Origin: Acidimicrobiaceae bacterium
GTDB taxonomy: Bacteria; Actinomycetota; Acidimicrobiia; Acidimicrobiales; Ilumatobacteraceae
Assembly: GCA_024641005.1 (NCBI GenBank)
Contig: JAHEDX010000036.1
Location: 1-40,266, forward strand
Length of the DNA: 40,266 bases
Reading direction: 5' to 3'
The position numbers and the translations under genes were made by a program. This document shows positions 24,822 to 32,323 of the stretch, piece by piece. Under the pieces are notes generated by a model. The model was given only the letters and a program-made list of their open reading frames with translations. It was not told where the DNA came from and ran no database searches. Numbering within the stretch: the stretch's first letter is position 1; every line of letters starts with the position of its first letter.

Positions 24822-25143
24822 ACTCACGGGCGCGGGCCTGGCGAGAACATCTCCCCGTCCACGCCGATGGCGGTTCTCCCGTTCGACGTTTGTCGTCGAT
24901 GGGCCGGCGTCGCGAATCCGATCGGTGGAGGGCTCGCCCGGGCCATCGACTGATCCGGGGCTACCGGTGGCGCGGGCGGAAGCGGCCGGATCGTCCGGGC
25001 ACCAGACCAGGCAGGGTTGGCCGCGCCGGGCAGGTCTGGGAGGGTCCCGGCCCGCGCCGGGCAACTGTGTGACACCCCCTCGTCATACTGAACTCATCCG
25101 ACTTCCCCGATCAGTAGCCCTCTACCGATGGGAGAACCAACCG
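24822..25143. other. Intergenic stretch, no gene seen
   Basis: About 320 bases separate metF from the HNH gene. It is GC-rich and holds a short direct repeat, CGCGCCGGGCA, at about 25022 and again about 31 bases later. I see no coding signature or convincing promoter. Confidence 0.5.
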
Positions 25144-26406
25144 ATGCGATCCTGCGACACCGATGCCGTCTATACGGCGTTGCGTGCAGCGGACCCCGAC
25201 GTGATGGACCGTGACGAACTCGCGGAGTTGATCGAACAGCTCGCCCACCATCGAAGCTGGTGCGACGCACTCCAGGTCAAAGCCACACGTCGGCAACGCG
25301 AACTCGCCGCGGAAGGCCGCGCCGAGCCACCACGCGATCTGCTCTCGCGCCACGGCGGTCAGTCATCCAAGCATGCCAAGACGGCCGACGAGCGCGAACA
25401 GATCTGTACTGCGCTCCCCTCGTTCGAGGACGCCCTCACCGCCGGCAGCGTGTCCGCCGGGCACCTCGACGCCCTGGCGAACTCCGTCCGCAACCTCGAC
25501 GACCACACCCGCGCCGAACTGCTGAGCCTGCAGGCCGACCTGCTCGCCGACGCCGAACGCCAGCACGTCGACGTGTTCGAGCGCAACTGCCGCGATCTGG
25601 CGCGCCACCTGGTCGCCTCCGCACAATCCGGGTCCGACGCCGACGAGCTCGACCAGCAACGCACACGCTCCAACGTGCGCCGCTGGACCGACCGACACAC
25701 CGGCATGTGCCACACCCACCTCGAACTCGACCCGGTTCGCGACCGCGCACTGTGGGCCGCCATCGATGCCGCTCGGGCCACCCTGCGCCAACACGACGGC
25801 AACCGCCGTACCCCATGGGCACAACTCGAAGTCGATGCTGTGATCGCTGCGATCGGCGGCCCAGACAGCGCCGATCGAGTCCCCGAGATCACCGTGCTCG
25901 TCGACCATCACACCCTCGTCGACGGGCTGCACCCGCGATCGGTCTGCGAAACCGACACCGGCACCCCACTGCCCGTGTCGACCGTTCGGCGGCTGTGCTG
26001 CGACGCCGAGATCCTCCCCGCCGTTCTCAACGGCAGAGGGGAAGCCCTCGACGTCGGACGGTCGGCCCGCACCGCGACACGGCCGCAACGCCGAGCGGTG
26101 CGAGCGATGCACCGCACGTGCGCCCATCCCGACTGCACCGTCACCGTCGATGCCTGCCGCATCCATCATGTGACCCCGTGGCTGCAACACGGCGGCGACA
26201 CCGACATAGCGAACCTGCTCCCACTCTGTTCCACCCACCATCACGCCGTCCACGAAGGCGGATGGGGCCTGACGCTGACACCCGACCGCACCGCCACCTG
26301 GACCCGCCCCGACGGACAACCACATCACACCGGTCCCACCATCGATCGAGCCCCCGACGGCGTCGAACCGCCGCCCCGACATCGATCATCGGTGCCATCC
26401 AACTGA
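25144..26406 (+). CDS. DUF222 domain / HNH endonuclease family protein
   Basis: The product is 420 residues. The N-terminal half is a helical DUF222 (13E12-repeat) region with 'RDELAELIEQLAHHRSWCDA', 'ADERE' and 'FEDALTAGSVSAGHLDALAN'. The C-terminus is an HNH nuclease core: 'CAHPDCTVTVDACRIHHVTP' then 'WLQHGGDTDIANLLPLCSTH' and 'HHAVHEGGWGLTLTPDRTA'. The His-His and the terminal His are present, so the nuclease may be active. GGGAGAA precedes ATG 25144. Such genes are multi-copy in many Actinobacteria and behave as mobile or repeated elements of unknown role. A decayed fragment of a second copy lies at 30201-30293. Confidence 0.9.
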   Translation: MRSCDTDAVYTALRAADPDVMDRDELAELIEQLAHHRSWCDALQVKATRRQRELAAEGRAEPPRDLLSRHGGQSSKHAKTADEREQICTALPSFEDALTAGSVSAGHLDALANSVRNLDDHTRAELLSLQADLLADAERQHVDVFERNCRDLARHLVASAQSGSDADELDQQRTRSNVRRWTDRHTGMCHTHLELDPVRDRALWAAIDAARATLRQHDGNRRTPWAQLEVDAVIAAIGGPDSADRVPEITVLVDHHTLVDGLHPRSVCETDTGTPLPVSTVRRLCCDAEILPAVLNGRGEALDVGRSARTATRPQRRAVRAMHRTCAHPDCTVTVDACRIHHVTPWLQHGGDTDIANLLPLCSTHHHAVHEGGWGLTLTPDRTATWTRPDGQPHHTGPTIDRAPDGVEPPPRHRSSVPSN

Positions 26407-26432
26407 ACCCGAGGCCGCCGACACCGGCTGAA

Positions 26433-26488
26433 GTCGGACCGTCCGACGGGAGGGATGCGCTGACGGCTCGCCCGCGCGATCCCGTCAG
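26433..26488 (+). terminator. Candidate terminator hairpins after the HNH gene
   Basis: Two inverted repeats follow the HNH stop: GTCGGAC-C-GTCCGAC (26433-26447, a perfect 15-base palindrome) and CTGACGG (26460-26466) with CCGTCAG (26482-26488). Either could form a GC-rich hairpin. No T-run follows. Confidence 0.4.
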
Positions 26489-26645
26489 GTCGTGTCAGAC
26501 CGGCACTGCATCCCCGCTCAGCGAACAAAGACGTCGACATCGCTCGACCGGTGCAGCGGCAATTCGAGCAGCACACGGCGTCGGCTGCGCACGCGCGCGC
26601 CCTGTGATGGCCGTCATGTCGACCCCTCACCCGATACATGGAACC

Positions 26646-26975
26646 ATGGGCAGCCTGATGAGCCGGCCCGTCGATCCCTGCGGAACTGCGAAGTTCCGAC
26701 ATCCGATCGGCGTGTTCATGTGCCTCGCAGTCGTGGTGGCCGGCTGCGCCGGAGGCACCACGACCGACACGACCGACACGACCGACACGACCGACACGAC
26801 CGACACGACCGACACGACCGACACGACCGACACGGCACGCTCGTCGGAGGCTCCAGCTTCCACCTCGAGCAGCGCCCCGTCCACCGTGGCCGTGTCGTCA
26901 GGCGAGGAATCCGGATCCGACAGTGACACCGGCTCGATGACGATCTACCGCCATCAGGCGCCGACTATGTGCTGA
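26646..26975 (+). pseudogene. Lipoprotein signal and linker, apparently frameshifted from the amidohydrolase
   Basis: This frame encodes about 109 residues: a signal region 'FRHPIGVFMCLAVVVAGCAG' with lipobox V-A-G-C, then eight Thr-Thr-Asp repeats and a Ser-rich linker ('SSEAPASTSSSAPSTVAVSS'), and stops at 26973-26975 just as the amidohydrolase begins in another frame. A lipoprotein made only of signal and linker is implausible. The amidohydrolase frame is already open and family-like upstream of its GTG (residues '...GADYVLTNGRLIDG'), so the two look like one lipoprotein enzyme split by a single-base loss (or two-base gain) between about 26925 and 26965. ATG 26646 or 26658 may be the start. 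A true two-gene overlap or a sequencing error are the alternatives. Confidence 0.6.
26760..26831 (+). repeat. Eight tandem copies of a 9-bp coding repeat (Thr-Thr-Asp)
   Basis: ACGACCGAC is repeated eight times without a mismatch, encoding a (TTD)8 spacer directly after the lipobox. A 9-base unit can expand or shrink without changing frame, so it is a length-variable linker rather than the cause of the downstream frameshift. Confidence 0.95.
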
Positions 26976-28093
26976 CCAACGGGAGACTCATCGACGGAAA
27001 CGGTGGAACACCGGTGGACGATGCCGTCGTCGTGGTGACCGCAGGTCAGATCGTCGGCGTCGGAGCGCGAGATTCGACGAACGTGCCTGCCGATCTGGAG
27101 GCCGTCGACCTCCACCGAGCAACGATCGTGCCAGGTCTGGTGAACGCGCACGTGCACGAGGTGTTCGACGAAGACGTGCTCCGCGAGTTCGCATCGGGTG
27201 GGGTCACCACCGTGTGCGATCTGCAATACAACCGTTCCGGAGCGACCGTCCAGGAGATAATCGCAGCCCGCGACGCACTATCGGGGCCAGGTGCAGCGCG
27301 ACTCGCAGCGGCCGGCAAGTTCATCAACGTGACCGGCGGCTACCCGAACCTCTTCTTCGACCTCGAGATCATCAACGTCGACACCACCGATGAGGCAGTT
27401 CGCGCGGTCGAGGAGCTCGCCGATGCCGGAGCGAACGTGATCAAGACGGTCTTCGAGTCGGGAACCCTCTTCGGTCAATCGGGGTGGCCGATACTGCCCG
27501 CCGAGGTCGCGGCCGCGATCGTCGACACCGCGCATTCCCGTGGACTACCTGTCATCGCTCATGTGACCAACATCGCCGATGTCGATGCGGCCATCGCCGC
27601 CGGAGCCGACGGGATGGCCCACCTGCCGACAGGGACCTATACGGACGAACTGGTGTCGCAGATTGCCGAGTCCGGGATGTTCGTCATCCCGACACTCGAG
27701 TTGTATTCGACGGTCCTGGGCCAGGTTGGGATGAACGAAATGATCGGAAATCTGGCGAGTCTCCATGACGCTGGGGTTCGGGTAGTGCTCGGGACTGATT
27801 ACGACGGAAATCCGAGTGCACCGAACTTCTTCGAGATCGGCGCGCCGATGAAAGAGATCGGATTCATGGCCGCTGCGGGCATGTCTCCGATGGACGTCAT
27901 CGTCGCAGGCACCCGCAACGCCGCAGAGGCGTGCAACGTCGACACCCTCACGGGAACCGTCGAGATCGGCAAGGACGCCGACCTGTTGATCGTTTCAGGC
28001 GACCCGTTGAGCGATCTCGCGGCGCTCGCCGAGCCGGCGATGGTGCTGGTCCGAGGCGAGCCGGCGTTCAGTTCGCTCGCGCCGGGCAAGTAA
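26969..28093 (+). CDS. Imidazolonepropionase-like amidohydrolase
   Basis: The product is 374 residues from GTG 26969, with homology beginning a few codons earlier in frame. It is a metal-dependent hydrolase of the amidohydrolase superfamily: 'TNGRLIDGNGGTPVDDAVVV' at the N-terminal sandwich, 'GLVNAHVHEV' (H-x-H metal site), 'NVIKTVFESG', which supplies the usual bridging-Lys position, 'LPVIAHVTN' (His), 'GADGMAHLPTG' (His) and 'VLGTDYDGNPSAP' (Asp). The ending 'TGTVEIGKDADLLIVSGDPL' is typical. Relatives cleave cyclic amides, prolidine-like dipeptides or organophosphates; the substrate is unknown. With the lipoprotein leader just upstream the ancestral enzyme was probably exported and membrane-anchored. 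Confidence 0.82.
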   Translation: MLTNGRLIDGNGGTPVDDAVVVVTAGQIVGVGARDSTNVPADLEAVDLHRATIVPGLVNAHVHEVFDEDVLREFASGGVTTVCDLQYNRSGATVQEIIAARDALSGPGAARLAAAGKFINVTGGYPNLFFDLEIINVDTTDEAVRAVEELADAGANVIKTVFESGTLFGQSGWPILPAEVAAAIVDTAHSRGLPVIAHVTNIADVDAAIAAGADGMAHLPTGTYTDELVSQIAESGMFVIPTLELYSTVLGQVGMNEMIGNLASLHDAGVRVVLGTDYDGNPSAPNFFEIGAPMKEIGFMAAAGMSPMDVIVAGTRNAAEACNVDTLTGTVEIGKDADLLIVSGDPLSDLAALAEPAMVLVRGEPAFSSLAPGK

Positions 28094-28589
28094 CCACCGC
28101 GGCGACGACACCGAGATCGCCAACATCACGCGCTTTCAACACGACCTTTGCCACACAGGTTCGAGCAGAAGCTGTCTAGGGATGATGGGCACCATTGACG
28201 CACAAACGGCCAGCACAGTTCGCCGGCGATGCGGCGCGGATCGGAGCGTTCCCGCCAGCGATGATCGCTCGGGTCTGACCGGGCACACCGACCGATCGAT
28301 ACGTGCCGTTCAGGAGCGGGTCCCAGCCGCCCGCCGGTGCGTGAATATGCGCTGCCCCGCCGACCACAGGGCCTGACCGACTTTGCCGGTGATGCAGCGC
28401 GGTCAGGCCATTTTCACGCCCGACATTTCGGAGCTGTCGGGTCAGATCCGGATCGACGCTGCGTCGGAACGCGCCCTGATGTGCCGATGCCGGACGGTGT
28501 GATCTGCCCGCCCACGTCAGGACGACCCGGCGTTGCCTGCCCCGGTGAGGGACCGGTGACGTCGAGTAGCGCCATCGGAGAATGTCGAG
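28094..28589. other. Intergenic stretch with an imperfect direct repeat
   Basis: Nearly 500 bases carry no convincing gene. Two similar blocks stand out: TTCGCCGGCGATGCGGCGCG near 28219 and TTTGCCGGTGATGCAGCGCG near 28381, differing at 4 of 20 positions. Both read F-A-G-D-A-A-R in one frame, so they may be remnants of a duplicated coding segment. Confidence 0.45.
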
Positions 28590-29126
28590 TTAGTTGGCGA
28601 CGACCTCGATCACGGCTGCTCGCCACAGCCCGGTGGTATGGAAGTCCTGGGGGCCTACATCGAAGATGTAGGTACCGGGTCCCAGATCCATCGTCAGGGT
28701 ATGGCTCCCGGGCACGAGGTCACCCTGACCTGTGAAGTCGATCTCGAAATACCCTGCGGCGGGGAGCCCGATCGGCACGCCGCGGTCGCCCTCCTCGAGG
28801 AACTTCAGCTCCTCGGCGAGCGCGGCGGAACCGGTCTCGTACCCGAAGACCGCCATGATCGCCACGCCGTCCGTCTCGTTCGAGAACGTGACGATGACGG
28901 TTCCTTCGATGATCTTGTCGTCTCCGACGAACGATGTCCCGTCGTCGGTGTACGTCATTTCGATACGTGCCTCATCGGCGGGCACTGGCCCTTCGTCATC
29001 GCTCATGATCCATGCAACGACGGCGACTCCAACGAGCACGATGATGGCAACCACGGCCGTGAGCGCGGTGCGCCCATAGCGGTGGCCGTTGACTTGCCGG
29101 GTTTCGGTGAACTCTTGCGTGGTCAT
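28590..29126 (-). CDS. Hypothetical membrane-anchored protein
   Basis: The product is 178 residues and I do not recognise a family. It has an approximately 23-residue cytoplasmic start (MTTQEFTETRQVNGHRYGRT), one transmembrane helix 'ALTAVVAIIVLVGVAVVAWI', an acidic stalk 'MSDDEGPVPADEARIEM', and an extracytoplasmic beta-rich domain containing 'GTVIVTFSNETDGVAIMAVF' and 'LVPGSHTLTMDLGPGTYIFD'. The last part resembles cupredoxin or immunoglobulin-like strands, but no copper ligand set is evident. A very strong ribosome site (GGAGGGAGGTGG) precedes ATG 29126. The short cytoplasmic tail plus one-helix design is like that of the gene at 2090-2629, although the outer domains differ. Confidence 0.65.
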   Translation of the reverse strand: MTTQEFTETRQVNGHRYGRTALTAVVAIIVLVGVAVVAWIMSDDEGPVPADEARIEMTYTDDGTSFVGDDKIIEGTVIVTFSNETDGVAIMAVFGYETGSAALAEELKFLEEGDRGVPIGLPAAGYFEIDFTGQGDLVPGSHTLTMDLGPGTYIFDVGPQDFHTTGLWRAAVIEVVAN

Positions 29127-29548
29127 GTCACCACCTCCCTCCGCCTGGGCGGCCCAACGAAAGGCCAGCCCAATTCCATTGGACACCCGGTTCGGTCTGC
29201 GGACAAGACGCAAGAATCACATGCCCTCTCCAAACACCGGCACCGTGCTCGCCTGCCCACAGAGCCGTCCGGGATCCGGCACGGCGATCGCCCTCGCAGT
29301 GCTTTCCACCAGGGGAGCCGACGAGCGTTCTCGAGCACACCAGCGGGCGCGTAGGCACCGTTTCTGGACGGGCTCCGGCTGCCCGGCGAGGGCGCCGTTA
29401 GGCGCTACGCAATCAGCGTTACGTCCCACACCTCGCCGGTTCTCGCGCAGTACGCGCAGTGATCCGGCCCGCGGCTATCGGTCGGCTACGCCGGCAGGTT
29501 CAGCCGATCCATACGTGGCTTCGTCATGTGTGGCTGCGTATGCCGCCT
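29127..29548. other. Intergenic stretch, no gene seen
   Basis: About 420 bases upstream of the membrane-anchored protein gene. It should contain that gene's promoter on the minus strand, but no clear -35/-10 pair can be named. A GTTAGGC at 29397-29403 looks like an integron recombination core but has no partner. Confidence 0.4.
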
Positions 29549-29959
29549 TCAGTCCTGACGGGCGGGCCTTCCCACATAGGAAACGGTGAGAAACTTCCAC
29601 ACTCCGTCTTGTTTGATGAGGGTGAAGTAATCGATGTTGTGGCGTTCAGGTCGACCATCGATATGTAACACGGCGTCGGCTCTGACGAAGGCAAGATGCC
29701 CGCCGTCGACATGAACGGACCAGTCATCGACCGGCTCGGCGTAGAGGATCGGATCGACCTCTGATCTCGCTTCAGCAATCCAATCTTCAGCGGTCATCGT
29801 TGACGTGGTCCACGCGCCATCTCGCAAGGATGCCCAGCCGATGTTGGCGTGGGCGGCCATCATCCCCTCGAACGTATCGAGGTCATAGGTGCCAGCCGCG
29901 GTGATCAGTTGTTCTACGAGAAGCCTGACAGTCTGCTCATCTGATGTCTGATCGGTCAT
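29549..29959 (-). CDS. SnoaL/NTF2-like protein
   Basis: The product is 136 residues and is a soluble NTF2-like fold protein. It shows 'VRLLVEQLITAAGTYDLDTF' as the first helices, 'MTAEDWIAEARSEVDPI', and strands 'VHVDGGHLAFVRADAVLHID' and 'RHNIDYFTLIKQDGVWKFLT', the last being the typical 'G-x-W-K-F/I' ending of SnoaL-like proteins. A GGGAGG ribosome site precedes ATG 29959. The family includes polyketide cyclases, isomerases and hydratases, as well as binding proteins, so the activity is open. Base composition is visibly lower in G+C than neighbouring genes, consistent with recent acquisition. Confidence 0.75.
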   Translation of the reverse strand: MTDQTSDEQTVRLLVEQLITAAGTYDLDTFEGMMAAHANIGWASLRDGAWTTSTMTAEDWIAEARSEVDPILYAEPVDDWSVHVDGGHLAFVRADAVLHIDGRPERHNIDYFTLIKQDGVWKFLTVSYVGRPARQD

Positions 29960-30200
29960 GAGGCCTCCCGAGTGTAGATGAGGCTCCCTGCGCTGTCGGG
30001 GGACCCAGGCGGGCGCCAGACGCTTCAGTCAACGACCCCGACCAAGACGAGCGACACGATCGGAAACTTGGGAGAGCGCTGCATTTGAGCATCCGATGCT
30101 CGGACCTGTAATCCCCCACACACGAGAGGTGACCACCGCACCGCAGTCCAAGTCGGGCACCCGATATTCGCGGCGAGAGAGACGGTGGCACTGCGCTCGG

Positions 30201-30293
30201 CTTCTTCGCCTGCTGTGCGCCACGCGTCGCCACGCCGCCCACGAAGGTGGATCGAACCTGACGCTGACGCCCGACTGCACGGCGACCTGCACC
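30201..30293 (+). pseudogene. Decayed C-terminal fragment of a DUF222/HNH protein
   Basis: One frame reads LLRLLCATRRHAAHEGG then SNLTLTPDCTATCT, which aligns without gaps to LLPLCSTHHHAVHEGG-WGLTLTPDRTATWT of the intact protein at 25144-26406 (offset by one residue at the left edge). The catalytic histidine cluster is damaged (H-H-H becomes R-R-H), and nothing similar to the rest of the gene surrounds it. It is a relic of another family copy, perhaps left by recombination. Confidence 0.7.
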
Positions 30294-30411
30294 TGCGCCG
30301 ACATCGCCCATCGGTCGAGGTCAACTGAGCACGACACAGTCATGGCAGGTGGCGAGCCGATACAGATCTCCACACGGGCACGGCGTGGTGCACCGCTCGG
30401 ACACACCCTCA

Positions 30412-30430
30412 TGGTTCACATGGTGAACCA
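30412..30430 (+). promoter_or_regulatory. Perfect 19-bp palindrome upstream of the DUF2339 gene
   Basis: TGGTTCAC and GTGAACCA flank a central ATG. The loop is only three bases, so it looks more like a protein-binding site than an RNA hairpin. It lies 20 bases before the chosen GTG start at 30450. Confidence 0.5.
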
Positions 30431-30449
30431 ACGGCGCGAGGATGGACAC

Positions 30450-32192
30450 GTGGGAGCGGATCCGACCGAGCGTGTCGACCGCCTCGAGCGCGAGGTGGCA
30501 CGGTTGCAGTCAGAGCTCGTCGAGCTGCGCGCCAGGGTCGATCAGGACGCGGGCCAGGCACCCGAATCCGCCGCACGACGCTGGGCACCGCCCAGGGCCA
30601 TCGCCCCCGTCGACGCGCGGGCATCTTGGCCGGGCCCCCATGTCGGCCCCTACGTGCCGTCACGATCCGCCGAACCCAGCCCTCCGGTCGGCCCAGCGCT
30701 GATCCTCGACAGCGAAAAGCTGTTGAAGTGGGGTGGGGTCGCGCTGGTGGTTCTGGCGGTCGGCTTCGCCGTCAGCACCGCAATCAGTCGAGGGTGGATC
30801 GGTCCTGAGCTACAACTGGCGGGAGCTCTGATCGTCAGCTTCGCCCTGATCGGCACCGGCCTGCGCCTACGACCCACGCGACCCGCCTGGACCCATGCCC
30901 TGTGCTCGGGCGGCGTCCTGGCGCTGTTCACCACGGTCGCGTCCGACCTCTTCGTCGATCAGTCGAATGACTCGGTCGCATTCGTCTCCACCGTCGCGAT
31001 CGGGCTCGGAGCGCTCGCGTTGGCGCGATCGATCGGCTCCGAGTGGGTGGGGCTGTCTGCCCTCGCGGGCGGTGTCGTGGCTTGGCTCGTGATCGGCAGG
31101 GACGACCTTCCGTTCCACGTCACGGTGGCCTGGATGACGGTGTTGCTGGCGGCGACGCTGGTCCTCGCCGTCGAACAGCGATGGCCGGTGCTGCGTCTGA
31201 TCACGCTGGGCGCAGGCCTGCTGGTCCTGCTGGGTCTGGCCGGCGAGGCCCAGCAAGCAAGCGAGCAGACGGCAATCATCATCGCTGCCGCCTTGCTGGC
31301 AGCGACGTTGTTCCGGGTGCCGAGCATCGGTGATCTGTCGACCGTGTGGCAACAACTCGAAGTCCAGCTGTCGATAGCGGCGACGCCCTGGTTGTTCGCC
31401 GTGGTGCACCTGTCCGTGCTCGAGTCCGAGACCGACCGTGTGACCGGCGCGGTGGCGATCGGCATCGCCGCCATCGGCCTGGTCGTCGCCTTCGGCATCC
31501 GCCCGTCGATCCGGCGGGCGCACTTCATCTCGCTCCTCGTCGGGGCCAGCATCACACTGTCGATCGGACTGGCGGTGCTGTTGTCGACGACCGCAGCGTT
31601 CGTAGCGCTCAGCGTGCAGGGCGCAGGTCTCGTGGTGCTCAGCCGCTCGTTCGACCGAAACATCCGGATGCTCATCAATGCCGCCGTGCTGAGCGCGGTG
31701 GCCGCGACGTTCACGGTCCGTCAGATGCTCGACGCCTGGACCGACGACGTGCCGATCGGCGACGACGTCGCACACGCAGCCATCATCGTCGCCACTGCGG
31801 CGGCGGCCTGGTTGGTCGGCGAACGCATCGTCCAGCAACTCGGCGCGCTCGCCGTGCTGGCGCTCGTGCTGATCTGGCTCGGTTCGGTGCTGGTCCATCT
31901 GCCGCAAGGCCAGGCAGTGGTATCGGTGTGTTGGGCGGTCGTCGGCATCTCGGTATTCGTCACCGGTGCGATCCGCAAGCTCCCCGAGGTCGGCGTCGCC
32001 GGACTGGCTGTGATCGGGCTCACCGTCGGCAAGCTGCTCACCGTCGACCTCCGGGAAGTCGACACCTTGTGGCGGGCCGGCCTGTTCTTCATCGTCGGTA
32101 TCGGCATCATGCGGCTCGGTTTCCTGCTACCGCGGCTCACCAGCGACGACGCCGAGCCGGCCGCCCTCGACGAGGGCAGACAACAGAGCTGA
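30450..32192 (+). CDS. DUF2339 family polytopic membrane protein
   Basis: The product is 580 residues. A short coiled coil ('RVDRLEREVARLQSELVELR') is followed by a Pro-rich linker and then about 15 closely packed hydrophobic helices beginning 'LLKWGGVALVVLAVGFAVST', the typical start of the DUF2339 region. Family landmarks include 'VLALFTTVASD' and, near the end, 'GLAVIGLTVGKLLTVDLREV' followed by 'LWRAGLFFIVGIGIMRLGFL'. The function of DUF2339 proteins is not known. GTG 30450 with GAGGA 7 bases upstream is preferred; ATGs at 30411 and 30420 are longer alternatives within or beside a palindrome. Confidence 0.82.
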   Translation: MGADPTERVDRLEREVARLQSELVELRARVDQDAGQAPESAARRWAPPRAIAPVDARASWPGPHVGPYVPSRSAEPSPPVGPALILDSEKLLKWGGVALVVLAVGFAVSTAISRGWIGPELQLAGALIVSFALIGTGLRLRPTRPAWTHALCSGGVLALFTTVASDLFVDQSNDSVAFVSTVAIGLGALALARSIGSEWVGLSALAGGVVAWLVIGRDDLPFHVTVAWMTVLLAATLVLAVEQRWPVLRLITLGAGLLVLLGLAGEAQQASEQTAIIIAAALLAATLFRVPSIGDLSTVWQQLEVQLSIAATPWLFAVVHLSVLESETDRVTGAVAIGIAAIGLVVAFGIRPSIRRAHFISLLVGASITLSIGLAVLLSTTAAFVALSVQGAGLVVLSRSFDRNIRMLINAAVLSAVAATFTVRQMLDAWTDDVPIGDDVAHAAIIVATAAAAWLVGERIVQQLGALAVLALVLIWLGSVLVHLPQGQAVVSVCWAVVGISVFVTGAIRKLPEVGVAGLAVIGLTVGKLLTVDLREVDTLWRAGLFFIVGIGIMRLGFLLPRLTSDDAEPAALDEGRQQS

Positions 32193-32323
32193 ACCCGGAC
32201 AGAGCAGCTCGTTTCGCGGTCGCCCACGGCCGATGACTGTCAGGCCGGCCGGGCAGGGGCCAGTCGTGCACCCGCGCCGCGACCAGACGGTTCGTGCTCG
32301 GGCCTGTTACCAGCTCGTGGCCG

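Noticed and set aside
24824..25075. Minus-strand 83-codon open frame after metF
   Set aside because: It has Pro/Ala/Arg-rich shadow composition, no ribosome site and no family resemblance.
29397..29403. GTTAGGC resembling an integron attC core site
   Set aside because: No matching inverse core (GCCTAAC-like) lies at attC distance upstream, and there is no integrase or cassette array.
30096..30449. N-terminal extension of the DUF2339 frame
   Set aside because: It contains the decayed HNH fragment and unrelated residues. The family-like coiled coil begins after 30450.
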